NCBI GenBank assembly: GCA_029891345.1
Contig: CM057009.1
Coordinates: 91,993,416 to 92,057,415, forward strand
Reading direction: 5' to 3'
DNA: 64,000 bases
Origin: Dryococelus australis
Taxonomy: Eukaryota > Arthropoda > Insecta > Phasmatodea > Phasmatidae
The translations under genes and the position numbers were made by a program. Below the pieces are notes generated by a model that saw only the letters and a list, made by a program, of their open reading frames with translations, did not search any database and was not told the DNA's origin. Positions 1 through 10,829 of this stretch are shown here, one piece after another; the first letter of the stretch is position 1; every line of letters begins with the position of its first letter.

Positions 1-368
1 CTTTTCGAAGATGAAAAGTAGTGACGCAGTTATCATTAATTGCATCTATTTAATCAAAAATGGTTTTAAGAGACGATAAGTGAGAGCCGATACTTGTTGG
101 CATGTGCTGAGCATTCGAATAAGACATATGTAGTTTCTAAATCGGTGCAGGATGCGTATGTCTTTTTGACGAACGAAAGTTAAATTTACACAAAATATTC
201 TTTCCTTAGCACAAAGTATGCAAAATAACTTTCATTGCCGAATTTGTACGTGGCATTGTTATTAGTGTTTGCTAATACTATCGTAAAAGCCGAGCTACAC
301 AACACAATTACTTGACATTTCATATCGCTATAAGGAACAGTCATTGGTGGATAAAATCGTATTAATAA
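1..368. other. Unassigned AT-rich DNA
   Basis: I see no supported gene, repeat pair or RNA gene here. Confidence 0.5.
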
Positions 369-905
369 TTAACAGAATTGTTGACGCAGTGTAATACGCA
401 CCTTGTAACACAAATGTTTATGTAGATACACCACAGAACGCGGCGGAGATACGCAAGATATTATATGGCCTAAACCCTCGCAGCACATGGCCCCTTCGCT
501 CTGTAGAATCCAGCAGTGAGGTAGTTCGCCAACTTCACATATTTCAGCACCTCTGGATTGCCCCCAGTCTCCCCGCCTTGATCGTTGGGCTGCCTCTAGC
601 AGATGCGCGAAACCATCTTCAACTGAGCCACCCTGGCTCCGGACGAACACGACCGTCCGCCAAGGGGACGGGAGCCCGAGGCCTCTGGGGCTGGTATGGG
701 ACAGCCAATTACCGCTGCGATGGCATTCCACAGCAACATGATCCAGCCCGCGGGACATACTCTGTACGTTATGCATTACGGGCTGTAGTGACGAAACGAA
801 GCATTAGTGGACTTGTGTTCATATAACATTTTCCCACCCTCCAGATGTAATTAATGTTACCCAGAGGTATTGGCATGCAGTTTTGCAACAACCTGTATAG
901 CATCT
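369..905 (-). repeat. Mariner/DUF4817-type terminal repeat, copy A
   Basis: Positions about 715-905 are the reverse complement of 3358-3545, including the outer end reading GTTGCAAAACTGCATG on the minus strand and an inner block around CATAACGTACAG. The same inner block recurs at 3890-3965 in the orientation of this copy. Copy B runs straight into a DUF4817/mariner transposase tail, so this copy is probably the end of a related element. The 135-residue minus-strand frame across 369-776 has no motif I recognise and is probably not a real protein. Confidence 0.5.
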
Positions 906-2689
906 ACTATGGTATTACTTACGTGCCAAATTAGACGAGCATTGTCTTAGTTGTTTTCGACATGTAATGTAAAACAGTAACTTTTCCAATTAGCGTTTCT
1001 TCCAAAATGGCTGACCAACAAAAATACTCATCTCTTAATTCAATGTATAGATCTTCCACTGTCAACACACAAAATTAGGTAGAAATCGGTTAATTTGTTC
1101 CGGAGATATGATGTATCATTGTAAATATTAAAATGGCCCCAATTTTGAAAATAAGCTCCCGGCATTGTTGAAAACTATATACTTCTGATGTCCTTACTAA
1201 GTACCTACTGTATGTGCACCGAGTTTGGTGAATTTCGGTTCACACCGTTCAAAAAATTTTAGGATGCGACACACCCCAGAAACACATACCTGCACATTCA
1301 TACAGGCTGGAATTGATTTCGTAAACCTATCTTTCCTTTGGAAAAGAGGCTTAAAAGAGACGAAGGAGAATTAAACCCACAACACTAACCTAATATGACT
1401 ATGATTAAAAATACTGGGCAACGTTCATAAAACAAATAAAGTGTTATAAAAATAATACATGTTTTTAAAAAAATTGTTCCATTTACTCAACAATTTTGCC
1501 AGATTCTGCATTAAATAATTCGTAGGACGGAATTTTCCAACATATATTCCAATCTCAGTGTTCATTCAGAGCTGGAGATTCTGGGCACTAACGCGAATTT
1601 TGTGATCAGCCTGTATTAGAATTAGAGTTAAAAAGTGTACATGGGTTGTAAAAGAGCTGCCATGATATACTTTTTTTAATAAACTTACGCCACGGAAATA
1701 CTCCCGTCTGCTGAAATCGGCTTCAGCAGTATTCAAGTTTGTGCATACGTAAAACCCAGTAGAGTAGAGAGGTATTCTCTGGGCATTTCCCTGCGGCTGT
1801 AAGCTTTATACTCACTCCGCCGTCGACGCTTAGTTCGTGGAGAACTTCGCACCAGTTCTCGTGATTGATGTTCATGACGTGTGCATTTTTCCGTTAGCCT
1901 GTGGACGGGTTTTCTCGGCGCACTATGTCACGTACGCGTCAAAACTGGGTTTCCTGACATACTTTCAAGCTCATTAAAATCCTTTCTTCTAACATTGTCT
2001 ACACACATCACATGTAAACAATGTGCATCACTGTTGACCATGTGACTTTGACAGTTGCGATCTTTTGGGGGTGGCTCAATGTTGGGTACATGCGTAGAAG
2101 ACGAATAAGCGGCCTATCTCATCACATGGCCGTGTCCGAATTAACAGATTTTGTAGACAAAATGATCACGTGAAACGATTTGGTATTTTTTACAATGGTG
2201 ATGTATTTGGTAATTTGGTATTTTGTATTTTGTATCAAGTGGATTTTGGCAAAAATACAAAATGACAAAATCAGCGATATGTTTGTTTTTACTTTAAAAA
2301 CACATGCTGGAATGCGTAAATAAAATTACTTTTAAAACAAATAACTGCACATAAAATATACTAGGCATGTTTTAAAAAACAATTGATGTAGTTTATATAT
2401 ATAATTATATAATATAGGGAAATTTTTTAAATCGTTATTGCTTAATTAATTATTTTCTTATTTATCAACGTATTCGTATTATTCCAGTGATGAATGCAGA
2501 AATATTACGTCTGTTTTAAGCATTAACTTTAGATAAAAATATTTTGCACAATTAATGTAATAATGTGTTGCCGCGAGTGTTAAACAAGTGACTGTCTACA
2601 ACGTCCGAATTGATACCTACGAAATCACGAATTGCCAAAGTAACTAAATAACGAAATTTGTCGATTCGGACACGGCCTAGTCTATGGTC
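906..2689. other. Noncoding AT-rich DNA
   Basis: No gene is visible. Around 1040-1300 the text (phrases like AAATCGGTTAATTTGTTCCGG followed by a sentence containing AAAATGGC) resembles the degenerate tandem units at 49.3-50.6 kb, so an old related repeat may lie here. At 2190-2260 there is a short run of TTTGGTATTTTG-like repeats. Confidence 0.4.
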
Positions 2690-2998
2690 GCGCCACGTGG
2701 ACCTCCAGCTGACTGCTGGTGGCCGGGCTGGGCACTCCCGCCTCAATTGGCTTGATTAACGCGGGGGGGGGGGGGGGGAGCGAGCTGAGGGCGCTTGAAG
2801 GTCAACCAGAAGGGGCCCGTACGTACGGCGCCGGCCGTTCGTGACGTGCGGCGCCGGCCGTTCGTGACCTAGGTAGGGGCAGCCGGCCGAACACCAGTTT
2901 GCACGCCACTTCCGCCATTGTCCAAGGTCGCCGCCGCCATCCACAATCGCGCTGTGAGAGGCGGAAACCGCAGCCGCGACACACGCCGACACATCGCA
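2690..2998. other. CpG-rich island-like patch
   Basis: This stretch is strongly GC-rich and CpG-rich inside an otherwise AT-rich window. It holds a poly-G run (2763-2778), then a 23-bp unit (core GGCGCCGGCCGTTCGTGAC) repeated in tandem at 2823-2845 and 2846-2868, and GCC/CGC-rich sequence down to about 2995. Minus-strand open frames here follow from the base composition and show no domain. It could be an unmethylated promoter-type island, a GC-rich repeat, or the 5' end of a gene whose exons lie elsewhere. The sequence alone does not decide. Confidence 0.45.
2823..2868. repeat. 23-bp tandem duplication, GC-rich
   Basis: Two adjacent 23-bp units differ only near their starts (GTACGGCG versus GTGCGGCG). 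The unit contains the palindrome GGCGCC followed by GGCCG. Confidence 0.8.
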
Positions 2999-3031
2999 TC
3001 CGAGTATTCTACACTGCTACTTCTTTCTATA

Positions 3032-3264
3032 TAGACTATTCACGGCAAAGTGAGTATTTTTAAGACCCTTCCAAAATTTTCCTTTAAGCAAATTTTTATC
3101 TTTCCGCCGATTTTCAACATCATTGCCATGTGACTCATAAATATGGCGTATACTTTCACCACTCTCAAAAGTTCACGTCCGAGTTTGCAGTGAAACATAC
3201 TTATTAGTCGCTAATGCCTGGTGGGACGGCCTTAAAAAGTACTCACTTTACCATGAACAGTCTA
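3032..3264. mobile_element. MITE family 1, short form (~233 bp)
   Basis: Ends read TAGACTATTCACGGCAAAGT on the left and ACTTTACCATGAACAGTCTA on the right, an inverted pair flanked by TA on both sides. Four elements of about 230-240 bp with this structure occur in the window (also near 3983, 24762 and 44236). TA target sites and no coding capacity fit a nonautonomous Tc1/mariner-type element. Confidence 0.8.
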
Positions 3265-3357
3265 TACACATTTGTGTTGTACCATCTGGAAGACGAGGCC
3301 TAGGCACGCTGCACTTCGCGCTACAGCTGTGTATGCCCTATGAAAGTCCTCCATATA

Positions 3358-3965
3358 CGGGCTGTTGCAAAACTGCATGTCAATACTCCGGGGAAACATT
3401 CCTCACATCTGGCGGATGAAAAAATGTTATATGAACATAGATCCGCAAACGCTTCGTTTCTTCACTACAGCCCGTAGTACATAACGTACAGTATATGACA
3501 CGTGGGCTGGATCGTGTTACTGTGGAATGCCATTGCAGCTGTAATTGGCTGCCTCATACCAGTCCCCGTGGAGCACTGAATTGAATCCACTAGACTTTTA
3601 TTTGTGGGGACATTTAAAGGCACTTGTGTATGAAACCCTAGTGGACGATGTGTGCACCCTCCGTAACCGTATTGTGGCGGGTTTGTGAAACAATCAGGAA
3701 GTTTCCAGGGATTCATCAACGCATCCAGGTGTCCATACAACGGCGGGTTGATGCATATGTTCGTGCTGATGGATGGCATTTTTAACATTTCCTTTAGTGC
3801 CGACGATAAGGTTTCACACATGTGTAATTAATTCCTGTGCATTTACTCCTGTTCTAGGTGTAGAGTCGTAGTGTGAAGTGTCGTGTATCATGCAAACGAA
3901 CGCTCCGATGGCATTCCATAGTAACATGATCCAGACTGTGGGTCATACACTGTACGTTATGATAG
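3358..3965 (+). mobile_element. Internally deleted DUF4817/mariner-like element
   Basis: A left end (GGGCTGTTGCAAAACTGCAT at about 3360) is followed by an inner block at 3465-3540 whose inverted copy lies at 3903-3965, so the element keeps both terminal regions. Between them is only the C-terminal part of an IS630/mariner-superfamily transposase. The outermost right end, matching the first ~110 bp of the left end, is missing. Confidence 0.6.
3571..3795 (+). pseudogene. Transposase C-terminal relic (DUF4817/mariner-like)
   Basis: In the plus strand the phrase STELNPLDFYLWGHLKALVY is readable from about 3570. It is the conserved motif before the last catalytic region of insect DUF4817-type mariner transposases (usually SPDLNPLDFYLWG). 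About 50 codons later the text reads RRVDAYVRADGWHF, the family's closing motif. At least two stop codons interrupt the frame and the N-terminal two thirds are absent. It is a dead fragment inside a deletion derivative. Confidence 0.7.
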
Positions 3966-3982
3966 GAAGCACGAACAGACTA

Positions 3983-4219
3983 TAGGCTGTTCACGGTAAT
4001 GTGAGCACTTTTTAAGGCCCTTTCAACAGGCATTAACCAGTAATAAACGGATTTTATTGCAACTCCAGACGTTAACTTTTATTAGTGGTGAAATGTTACA
4101 CTGTGTTAATTAGTCTGATGGCAATGTTTAAATTAAAAAGTGACATGAAGATAGAAATCTAATTAAAAAAATAATTCAGCAAGGCCTTAAGAAGTGTTCA
4201 CTTTACCGTGAATCGCCTA
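3983..4219. mobile_element. MITE family 1, short form
   Basis: Starts TAGGCTGTTCACGG after a TA and ends in CTTTACCGTGAATCGCCTA. It begins within 20 bp of the DUF4817-like remnant, so the two may have abutted. Confidence 0.8.
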
Positions 4220-4237
4220 TGATAATACTACCTTGTG

Positions 4238-4545
4238 AAACTTAAAATTCATGAAAATGGTCAAATATATCATTTTTAAATATTGTGTATGCAGTGTTCT
4301 TGAGCGGCAAGAGAATAGTACCACTATGCAGGCGTAGTTTAATCTGTGAACTTTCATCGCGTGTAATAAAGTGCCACGGTTACAGATCTAAATTGCACCG
4401 TACAGCATCACGACGGAAACACTGCACGCCTTCACGTTGGAGCGATGAGTTACTAGGCGTACGTGTCAGTGTCGCCCGTATCGCTCCCTCCCATCTTGTC
4501 CTTGGACACGGGAGCGCAACCCACTCTTAAGGGGTCTCTCTAGTA
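4238..4545 (+). repeat. 300-bp dispersed repeat, copy 1
   Basis: The stretch containing ATCACGACGGAAACACTGCA, GTGTCGCCCGTATCGCTC and CACTCTTAAG is closely matched, inverted, at about 52575-52905. I judge them 75-80% alike by eye. It is GC-richer than its surroundings. The 81-residue open frame across it (4285-4530) is not kept in the other copy, so I treat it as noncoding. Family unknown. Confidence 0.65.
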
Positions 4546-5021
4546 AAAAAATCTTGTATGTCTCAAGGTCACGTCCGGACGTAAGGAAACACTGCGATGG
4601 TGAGAGAAAACATCATAGGCAAGCTTCGTCTGTATTCTGCTTCTTCAGAATTTTAGCGGCGACTATAAGGTTTTAACACAGCATTATGTTCAGAGAAGAG
4701 ACAGCATTGTCTCTGTAGTTTAAAACGTTGTTTTACACAAGAATGAATATCGTAGGCAGATGGCTACTTACAGCGATGTTTGCTGACTTCGACACTTTTA
4801 AATATATGTATAAATTGGAATTCCACCGTAGTTCTTGGTTGGCGCATAAATAAGGTTATCAGGCCCATGGCAATGTGCTATTTTACATATGGCACAAGAA
4901 TATAAACTGAGATATATAAGTTGATCTTGAGAGTGGTAGTGGAGATATTTGAGCGGCCGTGAACATCGTGGTCTTGAGAGCCGATTAGATCCTAAGAAAG
5001 TCTTTCAAAATCACATAATGT
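4546..5021. other. Unassigned noncoding DNA
   Basis: No gene or repeat recognised. Confidence 0.45.
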
Positions 5022-5445
5022 TAAGCTGTTCACGGTAAAATGAGCAATTTTGAAAGCCCTGCTTAAGATCTACTTGTATGCACATTGTGTATTCTTCCGC
5101 CTTATGTAAAATTAACATTATTTTGGACCTCATCACTTTATTCATGCATCGGTCAGGTGAAACGGTGAAATTTTTTGAAAAGAAAATATTTTTCAAATCT
5201 GGTTATTTTTATTATTCGATACATAGAAATAACAGAAAGCGAAAGGAATAATTTAAGTTATCACAAACTGTTACCTAACACTTTTTATTCGACGGTAAGA
5301 TGATGAAACTACTTTCCATCGATCGTTGCCAACTTGACTGAGTGCGTGTCATTCAGTGTGCCCGTTAAAATATATGAAGTTAGGAGCAGTGACATATTTC
5401 TCAGTTTGATTTCAAAAGTGCTCACTTTATCGTGAAAAGGCTTTA
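5022..5445 (+). mobile_element. MITE family 1, long form (~420 bp)
   Basis: Left end AGCTGTTCACGGTAAAATGA, right end CACTTTATCGTGAAAAGGCT. Internal text such as CCCTGCTTAAGATCTACTTG and GCGTGTCATTCAGTG is shared with copies at 38095 (inverted), 51879 (inverted), 59252 and the interrupted copy at 29852. Noncoding. Confidence 0.85.
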
Positions 5446-7559
5446 AATGTGAATATCCTACAGTTTAAATTGGACAGAACAAGATACTCGTTCCTTACAG
5501 GGTATAATTACATTCGAATATTGCGTGATACACGAATGGATATGAGAAACACTATTAAATACGGTAAATTAAGCACTTTGGAAATTAACTTTTGTGAGAA
5601 AAAAATCTCCTTCCCTAAAATGCATGATATTTGAACGGAAACAGTGGCTGATATACACCTAGTAAATTTGGCAGCTCTTCAGAAAAAGCGTTGTTTCTTG
5701 TCATATCAGCTGTGGAAAAGTCCCCCGCAGTGCGTCGATTCCCGAAACACAAGTTTCAAGGACAGAATCCGAACTACTATATATATTTAATGGAGTCAGA
5801 TTTACCGAAAAGTTGTTTAAATGCTGAGTAAGAATCGTATACGGTAATAGTCGACACATAGTTTTCTATTTAAAATTTGACAACATTCTGCGAAATATTA
5901 GAACACAAGCCACAAGATCTGTAAATACACCAAAATATTTTTCTGAAAATGAATAAGACAATGTTATTTATAATTGTAACTGAGTATAATTTTCTTATGC
6001 CTCAGATGAGAATTTGCAAAATATTACAATCAAGTAACTTTAATTTTTTGTAAACCACCAATCCATTTGAATTTCACTAGTCCAAGGTAATTTCACACAT
6101 AATCTGAAATTTCACATGTTATTATTTTAATACCCAAATATTACATTTATATGTTAATTTTTGTTTCAGTAGTTAGTTTGTGAATTCTAAAGCCTAATTG
6201 ACTATTTTGTTTTACTATTTGAAAGGTATTTAATTTTTTTATTTATTTTCTTTTATGGTGATCACAGGAAAGTAGTTCGTCATTGGCTAGCTAGACAGAG
6301 AGAGAGAGAGATGGCAGAAGACGAGGCTTCTGGTGGGACCTTTCAAATAAACGGCTAGTTAATATTTAGCTGGGAATTCTATGTGGGAAATCTCCAGCAT
6401 CGGCCTAAGGATAAATGTAGGCCTAGGTCCCAGGAGTTCAGTATAGGTTACTGGATAAACCATGTAAACCAGAGGGTTGAATCCAGTCGTTAGCTATTTC
6501 TGGAGTGCCTTCAATTCGACGTAGAGGACGCCGATCAGCTAGGTGCCAGGCGCCATTTTTACGGAGGTAAAGTCACTGAGATACCCAGGTGACGCCATCG
6601 AATCAGTAAGTCAGGAGACTTAATCTATAACTACAGTAATTAAATTTCTGATCCTCTGAGCTTCTGAAACGTTAAGAAAGGGTTGGACCATGAATTTTTG
6701 CGGTTAATCTAACTTTGTCAGTGGTCCAGCTCGCACTACTAAACCAGTTCGCCGGATCAATAGTACATGATTTTTCATAACTCGGGTTAATTTTCTGAAC
6801 ATAAACTTAAAGTTATCTCCAAAGTGAGTTGGATTCTATTAACTTAATAGGAAGATTACATATTTTAAAAGTATGGTTGAATAGTGAGCTTAGGTAGTTT
6901 TGCGAAAATTATAATCATTGAGGAGAACTACTTCTGGAAATGAATTACTTTCTTTCGATCTTTATTTCAACATAGTTTTTTTAGCAGCACTAAATTAATA
7001 TTTTCTTATAATTTTTCAATTTATAATTTTCTTTAATTGATTAAGTACTATTTATTTTAAGGATGGTGGTGTTTCATATTTGTTAATTACACATAATTCT
7101 ACGTTTGATTAAAGTAAATTCACCTACACATGAAACTGAAAGTCAATTAATATTCCACACTTATATTTTCTATTTTTCTGGTATTACAAATATTTGGGTT
7201 TGGTTTTCTTTACTTTTATTATGTTAATAAAATATTTTTAATCTTCTTACATGTTTCATTCCTCAAAATGTTTATGGTCTTATGCACGAGAGTCCTTTCG
7301 ATGCCAATTTCAGAGTTCCCGAAGTCTCCAAGAGATCATGATAAGGGAAGTGTTGCAACCAGGTGGAAAAGTGTAATCATTGACTATATTTGCACACACT
7401 CACACCTTTCTCACTCACTAACTAATCAACCTAACTTTTCGCGCTCATACACATACATAGCGAACAACACATTCACTACATAACTTTAGATAATTCTTCA
7501 CATAGAATTTTTGTTGGCCTAACGGATATTTATCACGTTAGTTCAAAAAATACCACAAT
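5446..7559. other. Long noncoding AT-rich stretch
   Basis: No recognisable gene. There is a short AG microsatellite at 6297-6311. Open frames at 5449-5634 and 7268-7483 show no domain and nothing supports them as genes. Confidence 0.45.
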
Positions 7560-7920
7560 CTTCACACCAATGTTTCACAATCATTCACAATCTTTAATAA
7601 TCCTCCACTTTAATCACAGTCTTTCCACCAATCTTTTGCAATCTTTCACAAACTTTATACCAATCTTTCAAAAGCATACACAATTTTTAGCAATCCTCCA
7701 TCTCAATCGCAATCTTTCCATCAATTTTAGCAATCTTCCACCTCAGTCGCAATATTTCCATCAAAATTTAGGATTTTTTTTACAATCTTTGCACCAATCT
7801 TTTACAATCATTCACAATATTTATCAATCCTCCACCCTAATCGCAATCTTTTCCATCAATCTTTAGCGATCTTTCTCAATATTTACAACAATATTTCACA
7901 ATAATTCACAATATTTCAAT
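7560..7920 (+). repeat. CAATC-rich tandem repeats, left array
   Basis: Degenerate units of about 41-52 bp built from the phrase CAATCTTTAGCAATCCTCCA and CAATC/CACAATC words. The same array occurs inverted at about 10830-11066 and direct at about 14950-15240. The 98-residue open frame over it reflects the repeat, not a gene. Confidence 0.85.
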
Positions 7921-8227
7921 CTTATTATGTATGCAGTCAAGTATCCATGCATATTTCGTATTTAATACTAAAATAAAGTATAAATATTCTATATGCATAT
8001 CTCTACGTTTATAGGCGAGTGATCACAGGACCACTTTAAATCTGTGAGGGTTAAAAGGATACGACACACAAAAAATGAAAAAAATAAATAATTTTATAAT
8101 AATATTTGATTATTATTTTGTAATTACAGCTTCAGAACAAATCATTTCATCGCATAATTTGATATAAACCAATCCTTAAATTCATTAACGATCGAACATA
8201 CTTCGTTAATGAGCGAGAAATCCCCGC

Positions 8228-8500
8228 ATCTATGAAAGTTCAAGTAAATATGCGAGTTTGTCTACAAGTTCATTCGGGTCTTCGGTAAACATGCAGCCAG
8301 TTTTCTCGTCATCTTCTGCCTTCTTCACATCATTTGTCAAAGAAAACCCGTACGTGAGATGTGTGGGAACATCGAAGGAAACATCATTGTCTTCAACACT
8401 AACACTGTCTTCATGGTCACCGTCAATGCAGTCTTCGTGATCATCTTCACCTCCTGCTTTGTATTCTATATCAAATTTACTTTTCTTTGTAGGAGTCACA
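8228..8500 (-). pseudogene. Acidic ORF of fold-back gene, left arm
   Basis: A minus-strand frame of 89 residues begins MTPTKKSKFD and is dominated by Glu/Asp (GGEDDHEDCIDGDHEDS). It ends with MFTEDPNELVDKLAYLLE. The right-arm partner has the same landmarks (GEDDHED, DVPKYFT, MFTEDSNELLDRIAYLF). It lies just downstream of the zinc-finger part, probably as the C-terminal acidic region of the same protein. In this copy the shared closing text (RGDF, INEV) is out of frame. Function unknown; an acidic tail could mediate protein contacts. Confidence 0.55.
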
Positions 8501-8516
8501 TGGTCATCATCAGTAT

Positions 8517-9050
8517 TTACAGCTGACGACCGTTTATTTTAAAGTTAGTTGACTTCGCGCGCATGCCTCTCATGTGTAGGCTGCATTCTGTGCAAACTGA
8601 CTCTTCTGCACCCATTCCATCTTTAACACTAACAGTCTCATCATTATCGCCTGACGAATCAGTACCGACCGATGCAGCAGACGGTATTGGCGACATCAAT
8701 TGCTGGCTCCCAGTAGACGAATCCTTGCAGATCTCGGTATGTTCTTTCAATGTATTGCCTTGCACAAACTGAATGGACCAATGTCATAATGCTTCTTTGC
8801 CTGAAAAGGGCTCTTCGTGCAGGCGGTTCTCTCATGCCGACAAGCATTTTGACCAGAGGTGAAAACTCGATCGCAGAATCGACAGTGTCGACAACCAGGT
8901 ACCGATGATGCAGTTCGCGCCTCCATGTTAGTTGAGGTCAAAGGCAGGCCTTCATTTTCATAATTCATCTTCGTGGTATGATGAGGGAGCGCTTCGAAAT
9001 CGTTGTTTACCTCGTGGTGTCAGATCGTCAACTGAAATTTTTATATATAA
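8517..9050 (-). pseudogene. C2HC zinc-finger gene of fold-back element, left copy
   Basis: On the minus strand the frame starting MNYENEGLPLTSTN (about 8968) reaches a C2HC finger: C-x2-C-x12-H-x4-C in CRFCDRVFTSGQNACRHERT followed by AC. A further stretch reads HTEICKDSSTGSQ and then an acidic, Ser-rich segment with SSGDNDETVSVKDG. It is spread over three frames (8747-8968, 8659-8847, 8517-8765), so this copy is broken. I see no transposase, nuclease or reverse transcriptase motif. It may be a DNA-binding protein of the element. The same CRFCD..F..G finger occurs at about 33.25 kb. Confidence 0.6.
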
Positions 9051-9120
9051 ATGTAAAATATGGGAGCACTCTGAGAAAACCCACATACTCGTTCGCCCAA
9101 GAAGAAATTACGCAGCTTTA

Positions 9121-9504
9121 TACATAATTAAGTATAAGTATATAAATATGTGTAAGTATATAAATTTGTAAATTTAAAAATTATTTTTAATTTATTTCAC
9201 ACATAATTAAGTATAGATTTATAAATATATATTTATAAATATTGGACTATAAAATTGTTTTGAAACAATTATGTATATCATTATTTACACATAAATATCT
9301 AAATATAAAATTATTTTCAATTTATTTCATACATAAAAATATAAATATATATGGGAATATACAATTTGGAATTATGTATAGGTATATAAATATGCAGATA
9401 AAAAATAATTTTGAATTTATTTTATGTATAGTTATGTATATGGGAATATATAATTAGTTTCAACTTCTATATTTATATACTTATGCCTACAAGCATGTTT
9501 AAAT
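9121..9504. other. AT-rich centre between fold-back arms
   Basis: This spacer is almost entirely A/T and contains repeated AAGTATATAAATAT-like words. It separates the two outward-reading gene copies and so sits where a shared two-way promoter would lie. Promoter activity is inference only. Open frames inside it are composition artefacts. Confidence 0.5.
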
Positions 9505-9670
9505 AACGTATTGTTATGTGAGTGTCTGCGTGTTTACTTCTTTGGCAAACGAGTATGTAGGTTTTCTCAGTGTGGCCCTATATTTTTTAGATATAAATTT
9601 TATGGTGGAAATTTTTTGTGGGCACGAGAAAGACTCATTACTGCTAAAAGAACCACATTTATATAGAAAA

Positions 9671-10183
9671 ATGACAGTTGATCTGACACCGCGAGGTAAA
9701 CATCGATTTGGAAGCGCTCTCTCACCATACCATGAAGATGATTTGTAAAAACGAAGGCCTGCCTTTGACTTCAACCAACACAGAGCCGCAACTTGCATCA
9801 TCGCTACTGGTTGTCGACACTGTCGATTCTGCGATCGAGTTTTCACCTTTGGTCAAAATACTTATCGGCATGAGAGAACCGCCTGTACGAAGAGTCATTT
9901 TCACACGGTGAAACATAGCAACATTAGTTCCATGCAGTTTGTGTATGGCAATACATTGAAAGTACATACCGAGATCTGCAAGTATTCTTCTACTGGGAGC
10001 CAGCAAGTGTTGCCGCCAATACCGCCTACTGCATCGGTGGGTACTGATTCGTCAGGCGATAATGATGAGACTGTTAGTGTTAAAGATGTAATTAGTGCAG
10101 TAGAGTCGGTTTGCGCAGAATGTGCACTTGCAAGTGTGTGCATGAAGTCGACTAACTTTAAAATAAACGGTCGTCAGCTCTAA
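9671..10183 (+). pseudogene. C2HC zinc-finger gene of fold-back element, right copy
   Basis: Several frames carry the same protein as the left copy. A short lead (MTVDLTPRGKHRF...YHEDDL) is followed after a frame change by NEGLPLTSTN. The C2HC finger is next, in another frame, then HTEICKYSSTGSQQ, SVGTDSSGDNDETVSVKD and STNFKINGRQL. The lead peptide is also present in the left arm (DLTPRGKQRF...YHEDEL) and ends at the equivalent place, so the frame boundaries were shared before the arms diverged. This may mean spliced or overlapping frames, or a gene already dead when it was duplicated. Confidence 0.6.
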
Positions 10184-10218
10184 ATACTGATGATGGTCAT
10201 GTGACGCCTACAAATAGT

Positions 10219-10270
10219 AAAGAGAATTGGGCGGCTCTTAACAGCGAGGTCTGGAGAGGACGCCTGCCAA
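10219..10270 (-). repeat. SINE tail fragment inserted in right arm
   Basis: The piece containing GCGGCTCTTAACAGCGAGGT is absent at the matching place in the left arm (near 8480). It matches, inverted, the tail of SINE family 1 (for example 36851-36890). Confidence 0.65.
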
Positions 10271-10286
10271 TAAAAGTAAATTTAAT

Positions 10287-10562
10287 ATGGAATACAAAAC
10301 AAGAGGTGAAGATGATCACGAAGACCGCATAAATGATGACCATGAAGACAGTGATACTGTTGAAGAGGATGATGATTCCCTCGACGTTCCCAAGTATTTC
10401 ACCAACGAGATTTCTTCGACAAGTGGTGTAAAGAAGGCAGAAGATGCCGAGAACACAGGCTACATGTTTACCGAAGACTCGAATGAACTTTTAGACAGAA
10501 TCGCATATTTGTTTGACTCTCATAAACGGGGGGATTTCTCAATCATTAACGAGGTATGTTAG
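10287..10562 (+). pseudogene. Acidic ORF of fold-back gene, right arm
   Basis: A 91-residue open frame starts MEYKTRGEDDHEDRINDD and ends KRGDFSIINEVC. Its first 45 residues are strongly acidic. The closing half has a possible short helix (ELLDRIAYLFDS). It aligns throughout with the left-arm frame at 8230-8499. The open frame is intact here, but the SINE fragment lies directly upstream, so it is probably not made as part of a full protein. Confidence 0.55.
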
Positions 10563-10829
10563 ATCGTTAGGGAACCTAATGATCGGTGTGATATCAGATT
10601 GTGTGATAAAATACTTTCTTCAGAAGTTGCAATAACACAATAATTATAAATTATAAAATTATATTATAATTGTTTATTTTTCATTTTTCATGTGTCGTAT
10701 CCTTTTATCCCTCACAATTTTTATGTGATGCTGTGAGCACTCGTCTATAAATGTAAAGATCTGCATATAGAATATTTATTAAATTACTTAAGTACAAATA
10801 ATGCATGTTTAGTTGACTGCATACATGGA

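Larger units (their letters stand above)
7560..9120 (-). mobile_element. Left arm of zinc-finger fold-back structure
   Basis: Read on the minus strand this arm runs from an AT-rich centre outward: leader, C2HC zinc-finger gene, acidic ORF, a conserved tail containing GTGAGGG..AAAAGGATA, then tandem CAATC-rich repeats (7560-7920). The right arm (9505-11066) has the same parts in the same order on the plus strand. The two arms are clearly homologous but diverged; the acidic ORFs share roughly 60-65% of residues by eye. The layout recalls Foldback/Galileo-type transposons, whose long inverted arms end in short tandem repeats, but I see no transposase. Confidence 0.7.

Noticed and set aside
2552-2999. 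Minus-strand frames in the GC-rich patch
   Set aside because: Overlapping frames of similar length on one strand with no domain; explained by base composition.
7570-7866. 98-residue frame rich in His, Asn, Gln, Ser
   Set aside because: It is the translation of the CAATC tandem array.
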